From Streptomyces sp. HUAS MG91 (GTDB lineage: Bacteria > Actinomycetota > Actinomycetes > Streptomycetales > Streptomycetaceae): a DNA stretch of 64,000 nt. Below, in pieces: positions 32,197 through 43,000 of the stretch (the stretch's first letter is position 1; every line of letters starts with the position of its first letter). A model generated the notes under the pieces. It had not been told where the DNA came from. It saw only the letters and a program-made list of their open reading frames with translations, and did no database searches. Both the position numbers and the translations under genes were made by a program. The stretch lies in assembly GCF_040529335.1 (NCBI RefSeq), contig NZ_CP159534.1, positions 4,464,001 to 4,528,000 of the forward strand, written 5' to 3'.

Positions 32197-33500
32197 TACC
32201 GGTACGGGTTGTACGCGGGGCCCTGCGTCATCTGCGGGCCCGCGTACACCGGCGGACGCCAGACCGGGGCCGCGGACCGCGAGCCGTACGCGAGGGCGGG
32301 CCGGGCGGCGGCGCGCCGCTCCCACAGCGCGTCGAGCAGCTCCCGCTCCCGTACGACGAAGTCGGCGCCGGCCCTGCCTCTGCTTCCCCGGCGCCGCAGC
32401 AGGGCCAGCGACGTCGCGTACGCCTCGTACGCCGCGACGGACTCCGCGGCCTGCCGGCCGCCGTAGTGCGCGGCGAACTCCCGTGCCAGGCGCCGCGCCT
32501 TCAGCGAGCCGAGCGCGAATGGTTCGGGCAGGGTGACCCAGCCCGCCGCGACGTACGCGGGCAGTTCCTCGCGCACGATGCGCAGTTCGCGCTGGCGCAG
32601 ATAGACCGCGAGCCAGGTGACCAGGCCGAACACCGGCACCATGAAAGCCGCGTAGACGGCGAAGAAGCCGTACTCGCCGAGCGACGACGAGCCGTTCCAG
32701 AAGGCGTGCATGCCCATCGCGCAGAGCAGGCCCGTCAGCGGCACCAGGAGGCGGCGGAACCGGCCCCGGTCGCGGGCGGTGACCGCCGCGACGCCGAAGC
32801 CGATGCCGGTCAGCACGGTGAAGAGCGGATGCGCGAACGGGGACATCACGACCCGCACGAAGAAGGTGGCGGCGGTGACCGAGCTGAGGCCCGGGCCGGT
32901 GCCCGCCAGCTGGTCGGTCCCGAAGGCGTTCCCGAGGTACAGGATGTTCTCGGTGAACGCGAAGCCGGTCGCGGTGATCCCGGCGATCACGATGCCGTCG
33001 ACGACGGAGTCGAAGTCCCGTCTGCGGAAGAGGAAGACCAGCAGCACGGCGGCGGCCTTCGCGGACTCCTCGACGATCGGGGCGATGACGGTGGCGCCGA
33101 GGGTGTCGGCGCCGGTCGGGTCGGCGGTGGCGGTCTCTATCCAGCGCGTCGCGAAGCTGTTCGCGACGATGGCTATCAGGGCCGCGGCGCAGGCACCCCA
33201 GGCGAACGCGAAGATCATGTTCCGCCAGGGGCCGGGCCGTACCCGGTCAAGCCAGCGGAACGCCGCCGTCAGCAGCGGGACGGGGACGACGGCGAGGCCG
33301 AGCCCGACCAGGAACCCTTGGGTGCCGGTCTGCTCGCGGACGAGCGCCGCGATGACCACTCCGGACACCGCGAGCAGCGTCGCGAGCGCCGTCGCCCGTA
33401 CACCTTTCCGCTCCCACCAGCGCGGGTGCCGGACCGTGCCGCCCTGGGCCGTGCCGAGGGCGTCGTCCTGGTGGTGCGGGTAGGCGGGATACGGATCCAC
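32193..33500 (-). CDS. PrsW-family intramembrane metalloprotease
   Basis: A 435-residue membrane protein with about eight hydrophobic segments in the first 310 residues and a cytoplasmic tail. PrsW hallmarks are present: IVEESAKAAAVLLV (EExxK), GFAFTENILYLGNAFG (FxxxE), FAHPLFTVLTG (metal His) and CAMGMHAFWNGSS. PrsW proteases cut anti-sigma factors or other membrane proteins. The C-terminal 130 residues hold a helical region and a Pro/Tyr-rich end (GPQMTQGPAYNPYRY). GTG start at 33500. The TAG stop is supplied by the end of the palindromic element at 32017-32196, so the natural C-terminus may have been changed by its insertion. Confidence 0.9.
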   Translation of the reverse strand: MDPYPAYPHHQDDALGTAQGGTVRHPRWWERKGVRATALATLLAVSGVVIAALVREQTGTQGFLVGLGLAVVPVPLLTAAFRWLDRVRPGPWRNMIFAFAWGACAAALIAIVANSFATRWIETATADPTGADTLGATVIAPIVEESAKAAAVLLVFLFRRRDFDSVVDGIVIAGITATGFAFTENILYLGNAFGTDQLAGTGPGLSSVTAATFFVRVVMSPFAHPLFTVLTGIGFGVAAVTARDRGRFRRLLVPLTGLLCAMGMHAFWNGSSSLGEYGFFAVYAAFMVPVFGLVTWLAVYLRQRELRIVREELPAYVAAGWVTLPEPFALGSLKARRLAREFAAHYGGRQAAESVAAYEAYATSLALLRRRGSRGRAGADFVVRERELLDALWERRAAARPALAYGSRSAAPVWRPPVYAGPQMTQGPAYNPYRY

Positions 33501-33555
33501 ACGTTGACCCTAACGAGGGATGACGGTCCGCGCGACGGGGTCCTCGGACAGGGTG

Positions 33556-34380
33556 CTACTTCCGGCGGAACAGCAGGTCGTGCACCACATGGCTCTTGTC
33601 CAGGCCCTTGCCCTCGAACCGGGTGAGCGGGCGGAAGGAGGGGCGCGGGGCGTAGCCGCCGTCGGGCACCGTGTTCTCGAAGTCGGGGTGGGCGCCGAGC
33701 ACGTCGAGCATCTGCTCGGCGTAGTCCTCCCAGTCCGTCGCGCAGTGCAGGAGCGCCCCGGGCTTCATCGGGCCCGCGACGAGGGAGAGGAACTCGGGCT
33801 GGATCAGCCGCCGTTTGACGTGGCGCTTCTTAGGCCAGGGGTCGGGGAAGTAGACGCGCACCCCGTCCAGGGCGGCGGCGGGCAGCATCGAGCGCAGCAG
33901 GATGATCGCGTCGCCGTTGGCCACCCGGACGTTCGTGAGGCCGTTCTTGTCCGCCAGGTTGAGCAGATTGCCCTGGCCCGGGGTGTGCACGTCGACGGCG
34001 AGGATGCCGGTCGTCGGGTCCTCCGCGGCCATCTGGGCCGTGGCCTCGCCCATGCCGAAGCCGATCTCCAGGACGATCCGGTCGACCGCGGGGCCGGACT
34101 CCTGTGCGAAGAGCGCCGGGAGGTCGAGCACGCGCTGTCCGTCGACGTCCAGGCCCCACTGCGGCCAGAGCCGCTGGAGCGCGTCGCCCTGCGCGGTGGT
34201 GACCCGGCCGCGGCGCGGCTGGAAGCTGCGGATGCGCCGCTCGTGGTGCGAGTCGGCCGGATCGGGCTTGGGGCCGTCGGGGAACCGGGGCTCGTTCGGG
34301 CGCGCGGACGGCGCCGGGGGCTCGGCCGGCTCCGACGGCTCGGGCGTCACGGACGTGGGGTGCTCAACAGACTCAGACAC
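33556..34380 (-). CDS. trmB: tRNA (guanine-N7-)-methyltransferase TrmB
   Basis: TrmB makes m7G46 in tRNA. The 274-residue protein has the AdoMet-binding motif VLEIGFGMGEATAQMA near residue 104, NVRVANGDAIILL, the family signature YFPDPWPKKRHVKRRLIQPE and the C-terminal TRFEGKGLDKSHVVHDLLFR. The first 45 residues are a Pro/Glu-rich extension (TPEPSEPAEPPAPSARPNEP) not needed for the fold. GTG start at 34380, about 28 nt after the stop of the upstream lhgO gene, so the two may be co-transcribed. Confidence 0.94.
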   Translation of the reverse strand: MSESVEHPTSVTPEPSEPAEPPAPSARPNEPRFPDGPKPDPADSHHERRIRSFQPRRGRVTTAQGDALQRLWPQWGLDVDGQRVLDLPALFAQESGPAVDRIVLEIGFGMGEATAQMAAEDPTTGILAVDVHTPGQGNLLNLADKNGLTNVRVANGDAIILLRSMLPAAALDGVRVYFPDPWPKKRHVKRRLIQPEFLSLVAGPMKPGALLHCATDWEDYAEQMLDVLGAHPDFENTVPDGGYAPRPSFRPLTRFEGKGLDKSHVVHDLLFRRK

Positions 34381-34408
34381 AGTGGGGAGATTTTACGCGT
34401 CCGGCCGG

Positions 34409-35617
34409 TCACGGCGCGGCGAGCGCGGCCAGGGCCCGGCGGGCCACCTCCCGGCCGATGGGGAGGGAGGCGGTGGCGGCCGGCGACGGCGCGTTCAGCA
34501 CATGGACCGTGCGGGGGGCCTCGCGGATCAGGAAGTCGTCGACGAGGGTGCCGTCGCGCAGCACGGCCTGGGCGCGCACCCCGGCCGGGGCAGGCGTCAG
34601 ATCGTCCGCGCGGACGGCCGGGACGAGACGGCGCACGGCGGCGGCGAAGGCGGACCGGGACGCGGAGCGCCGCAGCTCCCCGGCCCCGTACCGCCAGTGC
34701 CGGCGGGCGATGTGCCAGGAGCCGGGCCAGGCCAGCGTCCCCGCGAGCTCGCGGGGCCGGACGACGCCCCAGCCGTAACCCTCGCGGGCCAGCGCGGGCA
34801 CGGCGTTCGGCCCGACGTGGACGGTGCCGTCGATGCCGCGGGTCAGGTGCACGCCGAGGAACGGGAACGCCGGGTCCGGCACGGGATAGACCAGGCCGCG
34901 CACCAGCTCGGGCCGGGCCAGCTCGAAGTACTCGCCCCGGAACGGCACGATGCGCATCTCCGGGTCGTCCCCGGCGAGGCGGGCCACCTGGTCGCACTGG
35001 AGTCCCGCGCAGTTCACCAGGACGCGGCCGCGCACGATGTCCCCGGCGCGGGTGCGCACCGCGACGCCGCGGTCGGGGCGCCGGTCGATCCGCTCGACGT
35101 CGGCGCCGAAGCGGATGTCGGCGCCGGAGGCCTCGGCGAGCCGCTCGGCGACCGCGCGGTAGTCGGCGATGCCGGTGGTGCCGACGTGGATGGCGGCGAG
35201 GCCGCGCACCTCGGGCTCGTACTCCTGTATCTGGGCGGGGCCCAGCTCGCGCACCGGGATCCCGTTCTCCCTGCCGCGCTGGACCAGGGCGTGCAGGCGG
35301 GGGAGCTCGGCGCGGCCGGTGGCGACGATCAGCTTTCCGGTGACCTCGTGCGCGATCCCGTACTCCGCGCAGAACTTGACCATCTCGGCGGCGCCGCGCA
35401 CCGCGAACTCCGCCTTGAGCGAGCCGGGGCGGTAGTAGATCCCGCTGTGGATCACTCCGCTGTTGCGCCCCGTCTGGTGGCGGGCCGGGCCCGGCTCCTT
35501 CTCCAGCACGACGACCCGGGTCCCCGGCGCGATCCGGGACACGGCGTAAGCGGTGGACAGCCCGACGATCCCGCCGCCGACCACCACCACGTCCCCGTCA
35601 TACGCGACCGTCCCCAC
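34409..35617 (-). CDS. lhgO: L-2-hydroxyglutarate oxidase
   Basis: A 402-residue FAD-dependent oxidoreductase of the DAO superfamily. The N-terminal FAD motif is VVVVGGGIVGLSTAYAVSR. The family pattern ARHQTGRNSGVIHSGIYYRP is very characteristic of LhgO, followed by LVNCAGLQCDQVARLAG, RGEYFELARPELVRGLVYPV and LGVHLTRGIDGTVHVGPNAV. It converts L-2-hydroxyglutarate to 2-oxoglutarate, passing electrons to quinone. GTG start at 35617 by frame and codon use. Confidence 0.93.
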   Translation of the reverse strand: MGTVAYDGDVVVVGGGIVGLSTAYAVSRIAPGTRVVVLEKEPGPARHQTGRNSGVIHSGIYYRPGSLKAEFAVRGAAEMVKFCAEYGIAHEVTGKLIVATGRAELPRLHALVQRGRENGIPVRELGPAQIQEYEPEVRGLAAIHVGTTGIADYRAVAERLAEASGADIRFGADVERIDRRPDRGVAVRTRAGDIVRGRVLVNCAGLQCDQVARLAGDDPEMRIVPFRGEYFELARPELVRGLVYPVPDPAFPFLGVHLTRGIDGTVHVGPNAVPALAREGYGWGVVRPRELAGTLAWPGSWHIARRHWRYGAGELRRSASRSAFAAAVRRLVPAVRADDLTPAPAGVRAQAVLRDGTLVDDFLIREAPRTVHVLNAPSPAATASLPIGREVARRALAALAAP

Positions 35618-35707
35618 CGGGCCTCACCTCCACTGCCAGCATCTTGCCCGACGCCACTGACAACGCGGCCGGCCGCCCGCCCCCGGCCGGTCCGCCGCCG
35701 GGCACCC

Positions 35708-37150
35708 TTACGCCGGCGCGACCAGCAAGGGGCGTGCCCGCTCGCGCAGTTCGGCGACCCGGGGCTCGTCGCCGTAGGGCTCCAGGCGGTGCAGCAGATC
35801 CCGTACGTACTCGGTGGTCCGCGCCGAGGAAATCCGTCCGGCCACCTCCAGGGCGCGGGTGCCCTGCTCGCAGGCGGCGTCCAGATTGCCGGACTCCAGC
35901 TCCGCGACGGCCGACACCACGAGGCGCAGCCCGTGCGAGCGTACGAACTCCTCCGTCGGACGCGAGAGCGCCTGCTCCGTGAATCTGCGTACCTGCCGGG
36001 GGGCCTTCAGGTCCCGGTAGCACTCGGCGGCGTCCGCGGCGAAGCGGTCGTACGAGTAGAAGCCCAGCCACGAGGGATCGCTGTCGCCCTCCCGGGCCCG
36101 CTCCAGCCACCCCTCGGCGGCCCGCAGCGCGGTGGCGGCCGCCTGCGCGTCCCCGGCGCGCGCGTGCGCGCGTGCCTCGACGAGCCGGAAGAAGCTCATG
36201 GTCCGCGCGGTGGAGAGCCCGCGATTGCGCTCCAGGGCGGCCTGCGCCAGGTCCACGCCCTCGTCCCCGAACCCCCGGTAGGTCGCCTGGAGCGACATGG
36301 AGGCGAGCACATAGCCGCCGAGCGGCACGTCGGCGGCGGCCCGCGCGAGCCGCAGCGCCTGGATGTAGTACCGCTGGGCCGCCTCCTGCTGCCCGGTGTC
36401 GAACGCCATCCAGCCGGCGAGCCGGGTCAGCTCGGCCGCGGCCCCGAACAGCGAGCGCCCCACCTCGTCCGAGTACGAGCCGAGCAGCAGCGGCGCCGCC
36501 TCGACCCGCAGACACTCCGGCACCATCGACGAACGCCAGTCCCCGCCGCCGTACTTGGAGTCCCAGCGCCGCGCGTCCTCCGCGGCCTCACGCAATTTCT
36601 GTACGTCGCTGTGGCCGACCTTCTGGACCTTGGAGCCGTCCTCGGCGCTCTCCGCCCCGGCGGCCACGTGCGGCTCGCGCGCGACCGACGAGTCGGCCGG
36701 TGTTATCAGCCACCGGGACGCGGGCGTCGCGTAGGCGCTCACCGCGAACGATCCGGCCAGCGACTGCCAGATCCCGCCGCCGCCGGCCCGCCGCCCGGCG
36801 AGGTCGAGGCGGTACAGCTCGGTCGCGGACTTCACCGCCGCGCGCACGTCGCGCGGGAAGGCCAGGCCCACTTCGGGCGCGGGGTCGGCGTCGGCGAGGC
36901 CGATCTCGTGCAGGGGCACGGGCCGGCCCAGCTTCTGTCCGATGGCGGCGGCGATCAGATGCGGGGCGGCGCCCTGCGGCACCATGCCCTTCGACACCCA
37001 GCGCGCCACCGACGTCTTGTCGTAGCGAAGTGTCAGACCGCGCTGGCTCCCGAGGTCGTTCACGCGCCGCGCGAGTCCGGCGTTGCTGATCCCCGCGAGG
37101 GCGAGAACGGCGCCGAGTTTCTCGTTCGGCCCGCGTTGCTCCCTGGACAT
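35708..37150 (-). CDS. HTH/TPR regulator of the NsdA-like, sporulation-associated type
   Basis: A 480-residue cytoplasmic protein. Residues about 5-75 resemble a helix-turn-helix domain ([20 protein letters not shown], then [20 protein letters not shown]). Residues about 190-470 are helical TPR-like repeats ([40 protein letters not shown]). This layout matches Streptomyces regulators such as NsdA that repress differentiation and antibiotic production. From memory the corresponding S. coelicolor locus is annotated as sporulation-associated. Start ATG 37150 is placed by GAGGGG 6 nt upstream; earlier in-frame starts read into the long intergenic region. DNA target unknown. Confidence 0.8.
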   Translation of the reverse strand: MSREQRGPNEKLGAVLALAGISNAGLARRVNDLGSQRGLTLRYDKTSVARWVSKGMVPQGAAPHLIAAAIGQKLGRPVPLHEIGLADADPAPEVGLAFPRDVRAAVKSATELYRLDLAGRRAGGGGIWQSLAGSFAVSAYATPASRWLITPADSSVAREPHVAAGAESAEDGSKVQKVGHSDVQKLREAAEDARRWDSKYGGGDWRSSMVPECLRVEAAPLLLGSYSDEVGRSLFGAAAELTRLAGWMAFDTGQQEAAQRYYIQALRLARAAADVPLGGYVLASMSLQATYRGFGDEGVDLAQAALERNRGLSTARTMSFFRLVEARAHARAGDAQAAATALRAAEGWLERAREGDSDPSWLGFYSYDRFAADAAECYRDLKAPRQVRRFTEQALSRPTEEFVRSHGLRLVVSAVAELESGNLDAACEQGTRALEVAGRISSARTTEYVRDLLHRLEPYGDEPRVAELRERARPLLVAPA

Positions 37151-37791
37151 GCGCCACCCCTCGACACAGACGGCTGCCGCGTCAGGCGTCATCCAGACTG
37201 ATACAGACCACTTCGGTGTGGCATAACCGCGCGGCATTCGTACACCCAGCGTAGTTCGCCGAATCCCAAGCGTTAAGGGCCGCTGTTCCGGATGGCGGGA
37301 TTGTTGTCCGTACTCAAGTACGGCGCAGGCCACGCCGTGTGACCGTGTGCTCCGTGCGTGGTGCCGTGCGCCTGTGCGTGCGCTCTTACTCGGACACCCG
37401 TGGACGGCTTCCATGGAACCTGCGTGGGTCGGCCCGCTGTACTGGATCCAGCGGGCTGGGGGACACCGCCGCCTTCATCCCCGCGGGCGGCGGACCGGTC
37501 CGGGAGGCGGTGTGCGCCTCCCGGACTGTGCGTTGCACTCTGGGTTGCGCGCTGTGGCCGAAGCGGGGTGTCCACCTCCGGCCATCCCGGGCCGATTTGG
37601 CCGAAAGTCGCCCCTGTCGCCCTGTGTGGGCCGGGTAGTGCCACGGTTCAACCACGGCTCAAACAGGGCGCATTGGGGGGAGCGTACGCCATCTCGCGCT
37701 CCGCACTTGCCCCTTCACTTGGGCCCTCCTGGGCGCCTCCTTCGTGGCAGCATGGGGACCTCTTGGTTGTCCACAGCTTGTGGAGGCGGCG
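37151..37791. other. 641-bp intergenic region with a strong hairpin
   Basis: No gene is supported: the short frames here lack codon bias, and they overlap one another. The stretch 37320-37400 is rich in GTG/TGC. A 12-bp perfect hairpin (GTCCGGGAGGCG at 37498-37509, loop GTGTG, complement at 37515-37526) is preceded by a weaker CCCGCTG/CAGCGGG stem near 37431-37455. Divergent promoters for the flanking genes must lie here; a small RNA is possible but unproven. Confidence 0.5.
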
Positions 37792-39888
37792 ATGCGGTGG
37801 TTGGTGGGGTGGAGCAGCACCACCCCTGGAGCCGTTGCCTTCGACTCCGCGGGGGCCACGGGCAAGGACGGCGAAACGGTCCATCCGGTGGGCTCCCAAC
37901 TCCTGTGGGGCGACCCGGATCCGCTGTGGGCGGTCGGTGACTGGCGCTCCGACGAGGTGCGCATCGTCAAGGCCGACGACCGTACGCGGATCGCGGTGCT
38001 CGGCGTGTGCGGCGCGAGCGACCAACAACTGAAGGTGGGCCTCCACGCCGCGCGGGGCGGCGCCCTGCGCCACCTGACGGCCTGGCCCGGCAGTTACACC
38101 GCCGTCGTCCAGGTGGGCCGCCGCGTCATGGTCGCCGGCGACCTCGCGGGTGCCCGCCCGGTCTTCTACACCCCCTGGGCGGGCGGCACCGCCTACGCCA
38201 CCGCCGCGCTCCCGCTCGCCGACCTCATCGAGGCCCACCTCGACGTGGGGCACCTGGCCGCGCTGCTCGCCGCCCCCGACGTCCCGGAGGCGCTGCACGA
38301 CTCGACGCCGTACCAGGGCGTGCGCCGCATCCCGCCGGGGCACGCGCTGATCCTGCGCGCGGGCGCACGGGAGATCGCCGGCTACGAGCCCGTGGCGTCC
38401 CTCGCGGTGGCCGCGGCGCCCGCCGACCCGGACCGCGCCGTGGACGCCGTCCGGGAGGCCCTGGTGGACGCCGTACGGGCCCGCCTCGGCGCGCCCCGGC
38501 ACATCCCCGGCACCGACCTGGACCCCGGGCCGGTGCCCGGCATGGGGCCCGCCGAGCGCCGCGCCGCCCGCGGCATGCCGGTGCCCGGCATCGGCGCCGA
38601 CCTCTCCGGCGGCCCGGCGTCCGGCACCCTCGCCCTGCTCGCCGCGGGCCTGCCCGGGATGCCCGGCACCGTCCTCGGCCACGGCACGGGCGCGGGCGAG
38701 CGCCTGCTGGCGGTCACCTTCAACGACCTGTCGACCACGACGATCCACCGCGAGGCCGAACTCGAACGCGCGGGGGCGATCGCCTCCAACCCGCGCCTGC
38801 ACCACGTGGTGGTCACCGGCGGCGAGGAGACGCTGCCCTACGCGGACCTGGAGGGCCCGCTCACCGACGAGCCCAGCGCCGTCCTCGTCTCCGCCTCCCG
38901 GCACCGCGCGCGCCTCGCCTCCGGCAGCGCCGACCACTTCACCGGCTACGGGGCACGGCAGGTTCTCGACGCCCATCCGGCCCGGCTCGCCGACCTCCTG
39001 ATGGACCGCAGGCGCCGCCACATGGTGCGTCCCGTGGCCGCGCTCACCAAGGCCGAGGGCGGCTCGCTGCGCGTTCCGGCGCGGGTCTACGGAGCGGCCA
39101 GAAAACTCGCCCGCACGCCCTACACGACGGGCCTCGACCACCTGGCCGACCGGCTGCTCCAGCGCAGCTTCGACGAACCGGGCGGCGCCGTCGGCGCCTC
39201 GCTCGCCGCGCTCGCGTGGGCCAGACCCGGGCCCGCCGCCCGCTGGCTGACCGGCGAGGCACTCGCAGAAGTATCGGTTCGCCTGCAAGAGGGCCGGGTC
39301 CGCCCCGGGACCGGCCCGGGGCAGCGCCCCGGCGCGTTCCGGGCCCGCTCCGCCCTCGCCCGGCACGCGGCGGACCTGCGCATCCTGGAACAGGCCGCGG
39401 AGGTCCGCTCCCAGCGCCTGCACGCGCCCTTCCTCGACAACGAGGTGGTCCGCGCCTGCCAGGCCCTCCCCGAGGCGCTGCGCGTCCAGCCCGGCGCCCG
39501 CGCGGTGATCCTGCGCACGGTGCTCGAAGGCGCGGGCGTCCACGAGCTGCCGCCCGGCTGGGGCGCCCCCTCGCACGCCACCGCGGCGGCCGCCGCCCGC
39601 ACCGGCCTGCGCGTCTCCGCCGACCACCTCATCGCCCTCTTCGACACGCCCCTGCTGGCCCAGACCGGCCTGATCGAGGCACGCGTGGTCCGCAAGGCGC
39701 TGCGCGCGGCGGCCGACGGCGAAGCCCTCCCGCTGGACGGCCTCGCCGACCTCGTCGGCCTGGAACTGTGGCTCCGCCGCCTCATGGCCCGCCGGGGCAC
39801 CTGCTGGACGGGCACCCCGGCACGCGCGCGTGCGGTCCCGACGGGCAGCGTCGTCCCGGAACGAGCCTTGGGAGCGGGCCCCCGCTGA
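37792..39888 (+). CDS. Asparagine-synthetase-like protein with degenerate active sites
   Basis: A 698-residue protein with the AsnB layout: N-terminal glutaminase-like half (about 1-210) with VQVGRRVMVAGDLAGARPVF, YTPWAGG and VRRIPPGHALILR, then a C-terminal synthetase half. The catalytic Cys2 of the glutaminase is missing (MRWLVGW instead of MCGI). The pyrophosphatase loop reads DLSGGPASGTLA, where SGGxDS is expected, so the Asp is lost. The C-terminal LHAPFLDNEVVRACQALPEA segment is kept. It may be a scaffold or use different chemistry, as lasso-peptide cyclases do. ATG 37792 follows TGGAGG. It is on the same strand as the AfsR-like gene, 184 bp upstream. Confidence 0.82.
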   Translation: MRWLVGWSSTTPGAVAFDSAGATGKDGETVHPVGSQLLWGDPDPLWAVGDWRSDEVRIVKADDRTRIAVLGVCGASDQQLKVGLHAARGGALRHLTAWPGSYTAVVQVGRRVMVAGDLAGARPVFYTPWAGGTAYATAALPLADLIEAHLDVGHLAALLAAPDVPEALHDSTPYQGVRRIPPGHALILRAGAREIAGYEPVASLAVAAAPADPDRAVDAVREALVDAVRARLGAPRHIPGTDLDPGPVPGMGPAERRAARGMPVPGIGADLSGGPASGTLALLAAGLPGMPGTVLGHGTGAGERLLAVTFNDLSTTTIHREAELERAGAIASNPRLHHVVVTGGEETLPYADLEGPLTDEPSAVLVSASRHRARLASGSADHFTGYGARQVLDAHPARLADLLMDRRRRHMVRPVAALTKAEGGSLRVPARVYGAARKLARTPYTTGLDHLADRLLQRSFDEPGGAVGASLAALAWARPGPAARWLTGEALAEVSVRLQEGRVRPGTGPGQRPGAFRARSALARHAADLRILEQAAEVRSQRLHAPFLDNEVVRACQALPEALRVQPGARAVILRTVLEGAGVHELPPGWGAPSHATAAAAARTGLRVSADHLIALFDTPLLAQTGLIEARVVRKALRAAADGEALPLDGLADLVGLELWLRRLMARRGTCWTGTPARARAVPTGSVVPERALGAGPR

Positions 39889-40072
39889 CGTCCCCCGCCG
39901 GCTTGGGCAATCTGCCGCCAGGGGCGGCAGGGTGGGCAAGGCGTCCCCCCAGCGCGGGGCGAGCGCTGATCAGGCCCGAGCCCCGGCCCCGCCCGACCGG
40001 CCCACGGCCCCCGCCCCGCCGAACACCACCAACCCCGGGCCTTCGTCCCCCCGCCCCGGAGACAATGTCCCG

Positions 40073-43000
40073 GTGCGGTACACGATCCTGGGAACCACCA
40101 AGGCCTACGACGACGACGGCGCCCCCGTCACCGTGGGCGGCCCGCGCCTGCGCGCCCTCCTCACCTCCCTGGCCCTGCACACCCCCCGTCCGGCCCCCGT
40201 GCCCACCCTCATCGACGACGTCTGGGAGGACGCCCCGCCCGCCGACGCCCCGGCCGCCCTCCAGGCCCTGGTGGGCCGTCTGCGCCGCGCCCTCGGCAAG
40301 GACGCCGTCACCTCCGGACCGGGCGGCTACCGCCTCACCGCGACCCGCGACGACATCGACCTGTACGTCTTCGAACGCCTCGCCCACCAGGGCACCGCGG
40401 CCCTCGCCGCCCACGACCCCGGGGCCGCCGCCCGCACCCTGCGCGAAGCCCTCGCCCTGTGGCACGGCCCGGCCCTGGCCGACCTGCCCGGCCACACCGC
40501 GGCCACCCGCCCGGAGGCCCAGCGCCTGGAGACCACCCGCGCGCGCGTCCAGGCCGACCTGGAGCTGGGCCGCGCCCCCGACCTCGTACCGGAACTGCGC
40601 GAACTCACCACGGCCCACCCCTACGACGAGCCGCTGCACGCGCTGCTCATCCGGGCCCTGCGCGCGACCGGCCGGCGGGCGGACGCGCTGGCGGCGTACG
40701 AGACGGCCCGCCGCACCCTGGCGGACGGCCTCGGCACCGACCCGGGATCCGAACTGACCCATCTGCACGCCGAATTGCTGACGGAACCAACCGCCCCGCC
40801 CGCACCCGCCGCCACAGAGCCCGCTCCCCCCACCCCGGCCCGCAGCGGCAATCTCCGCCCCCGGCTGAATTCCTTCGTCGGCCGGGAACCCGAACTCGAC
40901 GCGATCCGTTCCGACTTGCGAGGAGCACGCCTGGTCACGCTCACGGGCCCGGGCGGCTCCGGCAAGACCCGCCTGGCCGAGGAGGCAGCGGCCCCCGAGC
41001 CCCGGGCCTGGCTGGTCGAGCTGGCGCGGCTGGACGACCCGAGGGCGGTCCCGGGCGCGGTCGTCAGCGCGCTGGGCCTGCGCGAGACGGTCCTGATGAC
41101 GACCGAGCTCTCGGGCCTGCACGACGACCCGACCAGGCTCCTCGTCGAGCACTGCGCCCACCGTGCCGAGCTCCTGATCCTTGACAACTGCGAGCATGTG
41201 ATCGACGCGGCGGCGGAGCTCGCCGAGACCCTGCTGACGCACTGCCCGGGTCTCACGATCCTCGCCACCAGCCGTGAACCCCTGGGCGTGCCGGGGGAGT
41301 CGGTGCGCCCCGTCGAGCCGCTGCCCCCGGACCCCGCGCACCGCCTGTTCGCCGAGCGGGCCGCCGCGGTCCGCCCCGGCTTCGATCCCGCGCGGGACGC
41401 CGAGGCCGTCGCCGAGATCTGCCGCCGCCTGGACGGCCTGCCGCTCGCCATCGAGCTGGCGGCGGCCCGCCTGCGGCTGCTCACCCCGCGCCAGATCGCC
41501 GACCGCCTCGACGACCGGTTCCGCCTGCTGACCAGCGGCAGCCGCACCGTTCTGCCCCGCCAGCAGACCCTGCGCGCCGTCGTCGACTGGTCCTGGGACC
41601 TGCTCGACGACAGCGAGCGCACCGCCCTGTGCGAGCTGTCGGTCTTCGCGGGCGGCTGGACCCTGGAGGCCGCCGAGGCCGTCTGCTCCCCGCCCGGCGG
41701 CGCCGACGCCGTCGGCTCCCTCGTGGACAAGTCCCTGCTGATCGCGACCCCGAGCGGCGGCGGACTGCCCGGGATGCGCTACCGCATGCTGGAGACCATC
41801 CACGAGTACGCCATGGAGCGCGCCGCCGAGAAGCCCGAGCTGCGGCTGGCCGCCGAGCGCCGGCACCTCGCGCACATACGCGCCCTGGTCGAGGAGGCCG
41901 ACCCCAAGCTGCGCTCGGAGGAGCAGCTGCCGTGGATCCAGCGCCTCGAGACGGAGCTGGACAACATCAGGGCGGCCCTGACCCGGGTCACGACCGCGCC
42001 CGGCCTCGTCGACGAGGAGGCCGCGATCGACCTGGCGCTGCACATGGGCTGGTTCTGGTGGCTGCGCAACTACCGTACCGAGGGCGGCGACTGGGTCCAC
42101 GCCATCAGCCGGCTGCTGCCGGACGACACCGAACAGGGCGACCCCGACGACCCGCTCCACTGGCCGCGGATGAAGCTGCGCCTGCTGGCGCTCTTCCTCG
42201 TCACCGAGTCCACCCCGCAGGAAGTCATCCGCAGCGAGGCCGACCGGGCGTACATGGTGCGGGTGCGCACCGCCTTCGAGCCGCCGAACCCGCAGGGCGC
42301 CACCTTCCCCGGAATCATCTGGCCGTTCACGCTCTTCGTCCTGGACGGAGTGGGAGACGTGCGCGAGGCGCTGGACCGCGCCGTCGCCAACTGCCGCCGG
42401 TTCGGCGGGGAATGGGAGATCGGCGTCACGCTGATGTTCCGTACCCACACGGTGGTGGACATGGCGGGCCGCATGGAGGGCGTCGACGAGGACATCGCCG
42501 AGCTGCGGGAGATCAGCCGCCGGGTGGGCGACCGCTGGATGCGCGCCCAGGTGTGCAGCGCGGCGGCCGAGGTCGCCATGGGGCGCGGCAGCTACCCGGA
42601 GGCGAAGGTCGAACTGGAGGAAGGGATCCGGCTCGCCCAGGAGGTGGGGGCGTACGCGGAGACGCCGTTCCTGCTGGCACGGATCGCCGAGATCGCCTAC
42701 CGCGAGGGCGACCGGGAAGCCGCCCGCACGTCCCTCGACAGGGCGAACGAGGAGGCGGAGCGGTACGGGATCGCCGACACCGCCGCCTTCATCGGACTGC
42801 TCTACGCGCATCTGGCCCTGGCCGAAGGGGAGGTGGCCCGCGCGCGCGAGCTGTGCGACCGCTCCCGCGCCGTGGCCGAGGGCGGCACACCGCCCCCGCA
42901 GTTCCACGCCTCCCTCGGGCTGATCGACTCCCGCATCACGGCGGCCGAGTCGGGCGCCGCGGCCGGTCTGGCGCTGCTCACCGACACCCTGCGCGACGCG

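Noticed and set aside
33902..37201. 1,099-codon plus-strand frame
   Set aside because: Covers trmB, lhgO and the HTH/TPR gene on the opposite strand, all with clear family motifs; the frame has no domain and typical shadow composition.
37339..38032. Overlapping small ORFs before the asparagine-synthetase-like gene
   Set aside because: Three frames overlap with equal plausibility, none has a good start or third-position bias.
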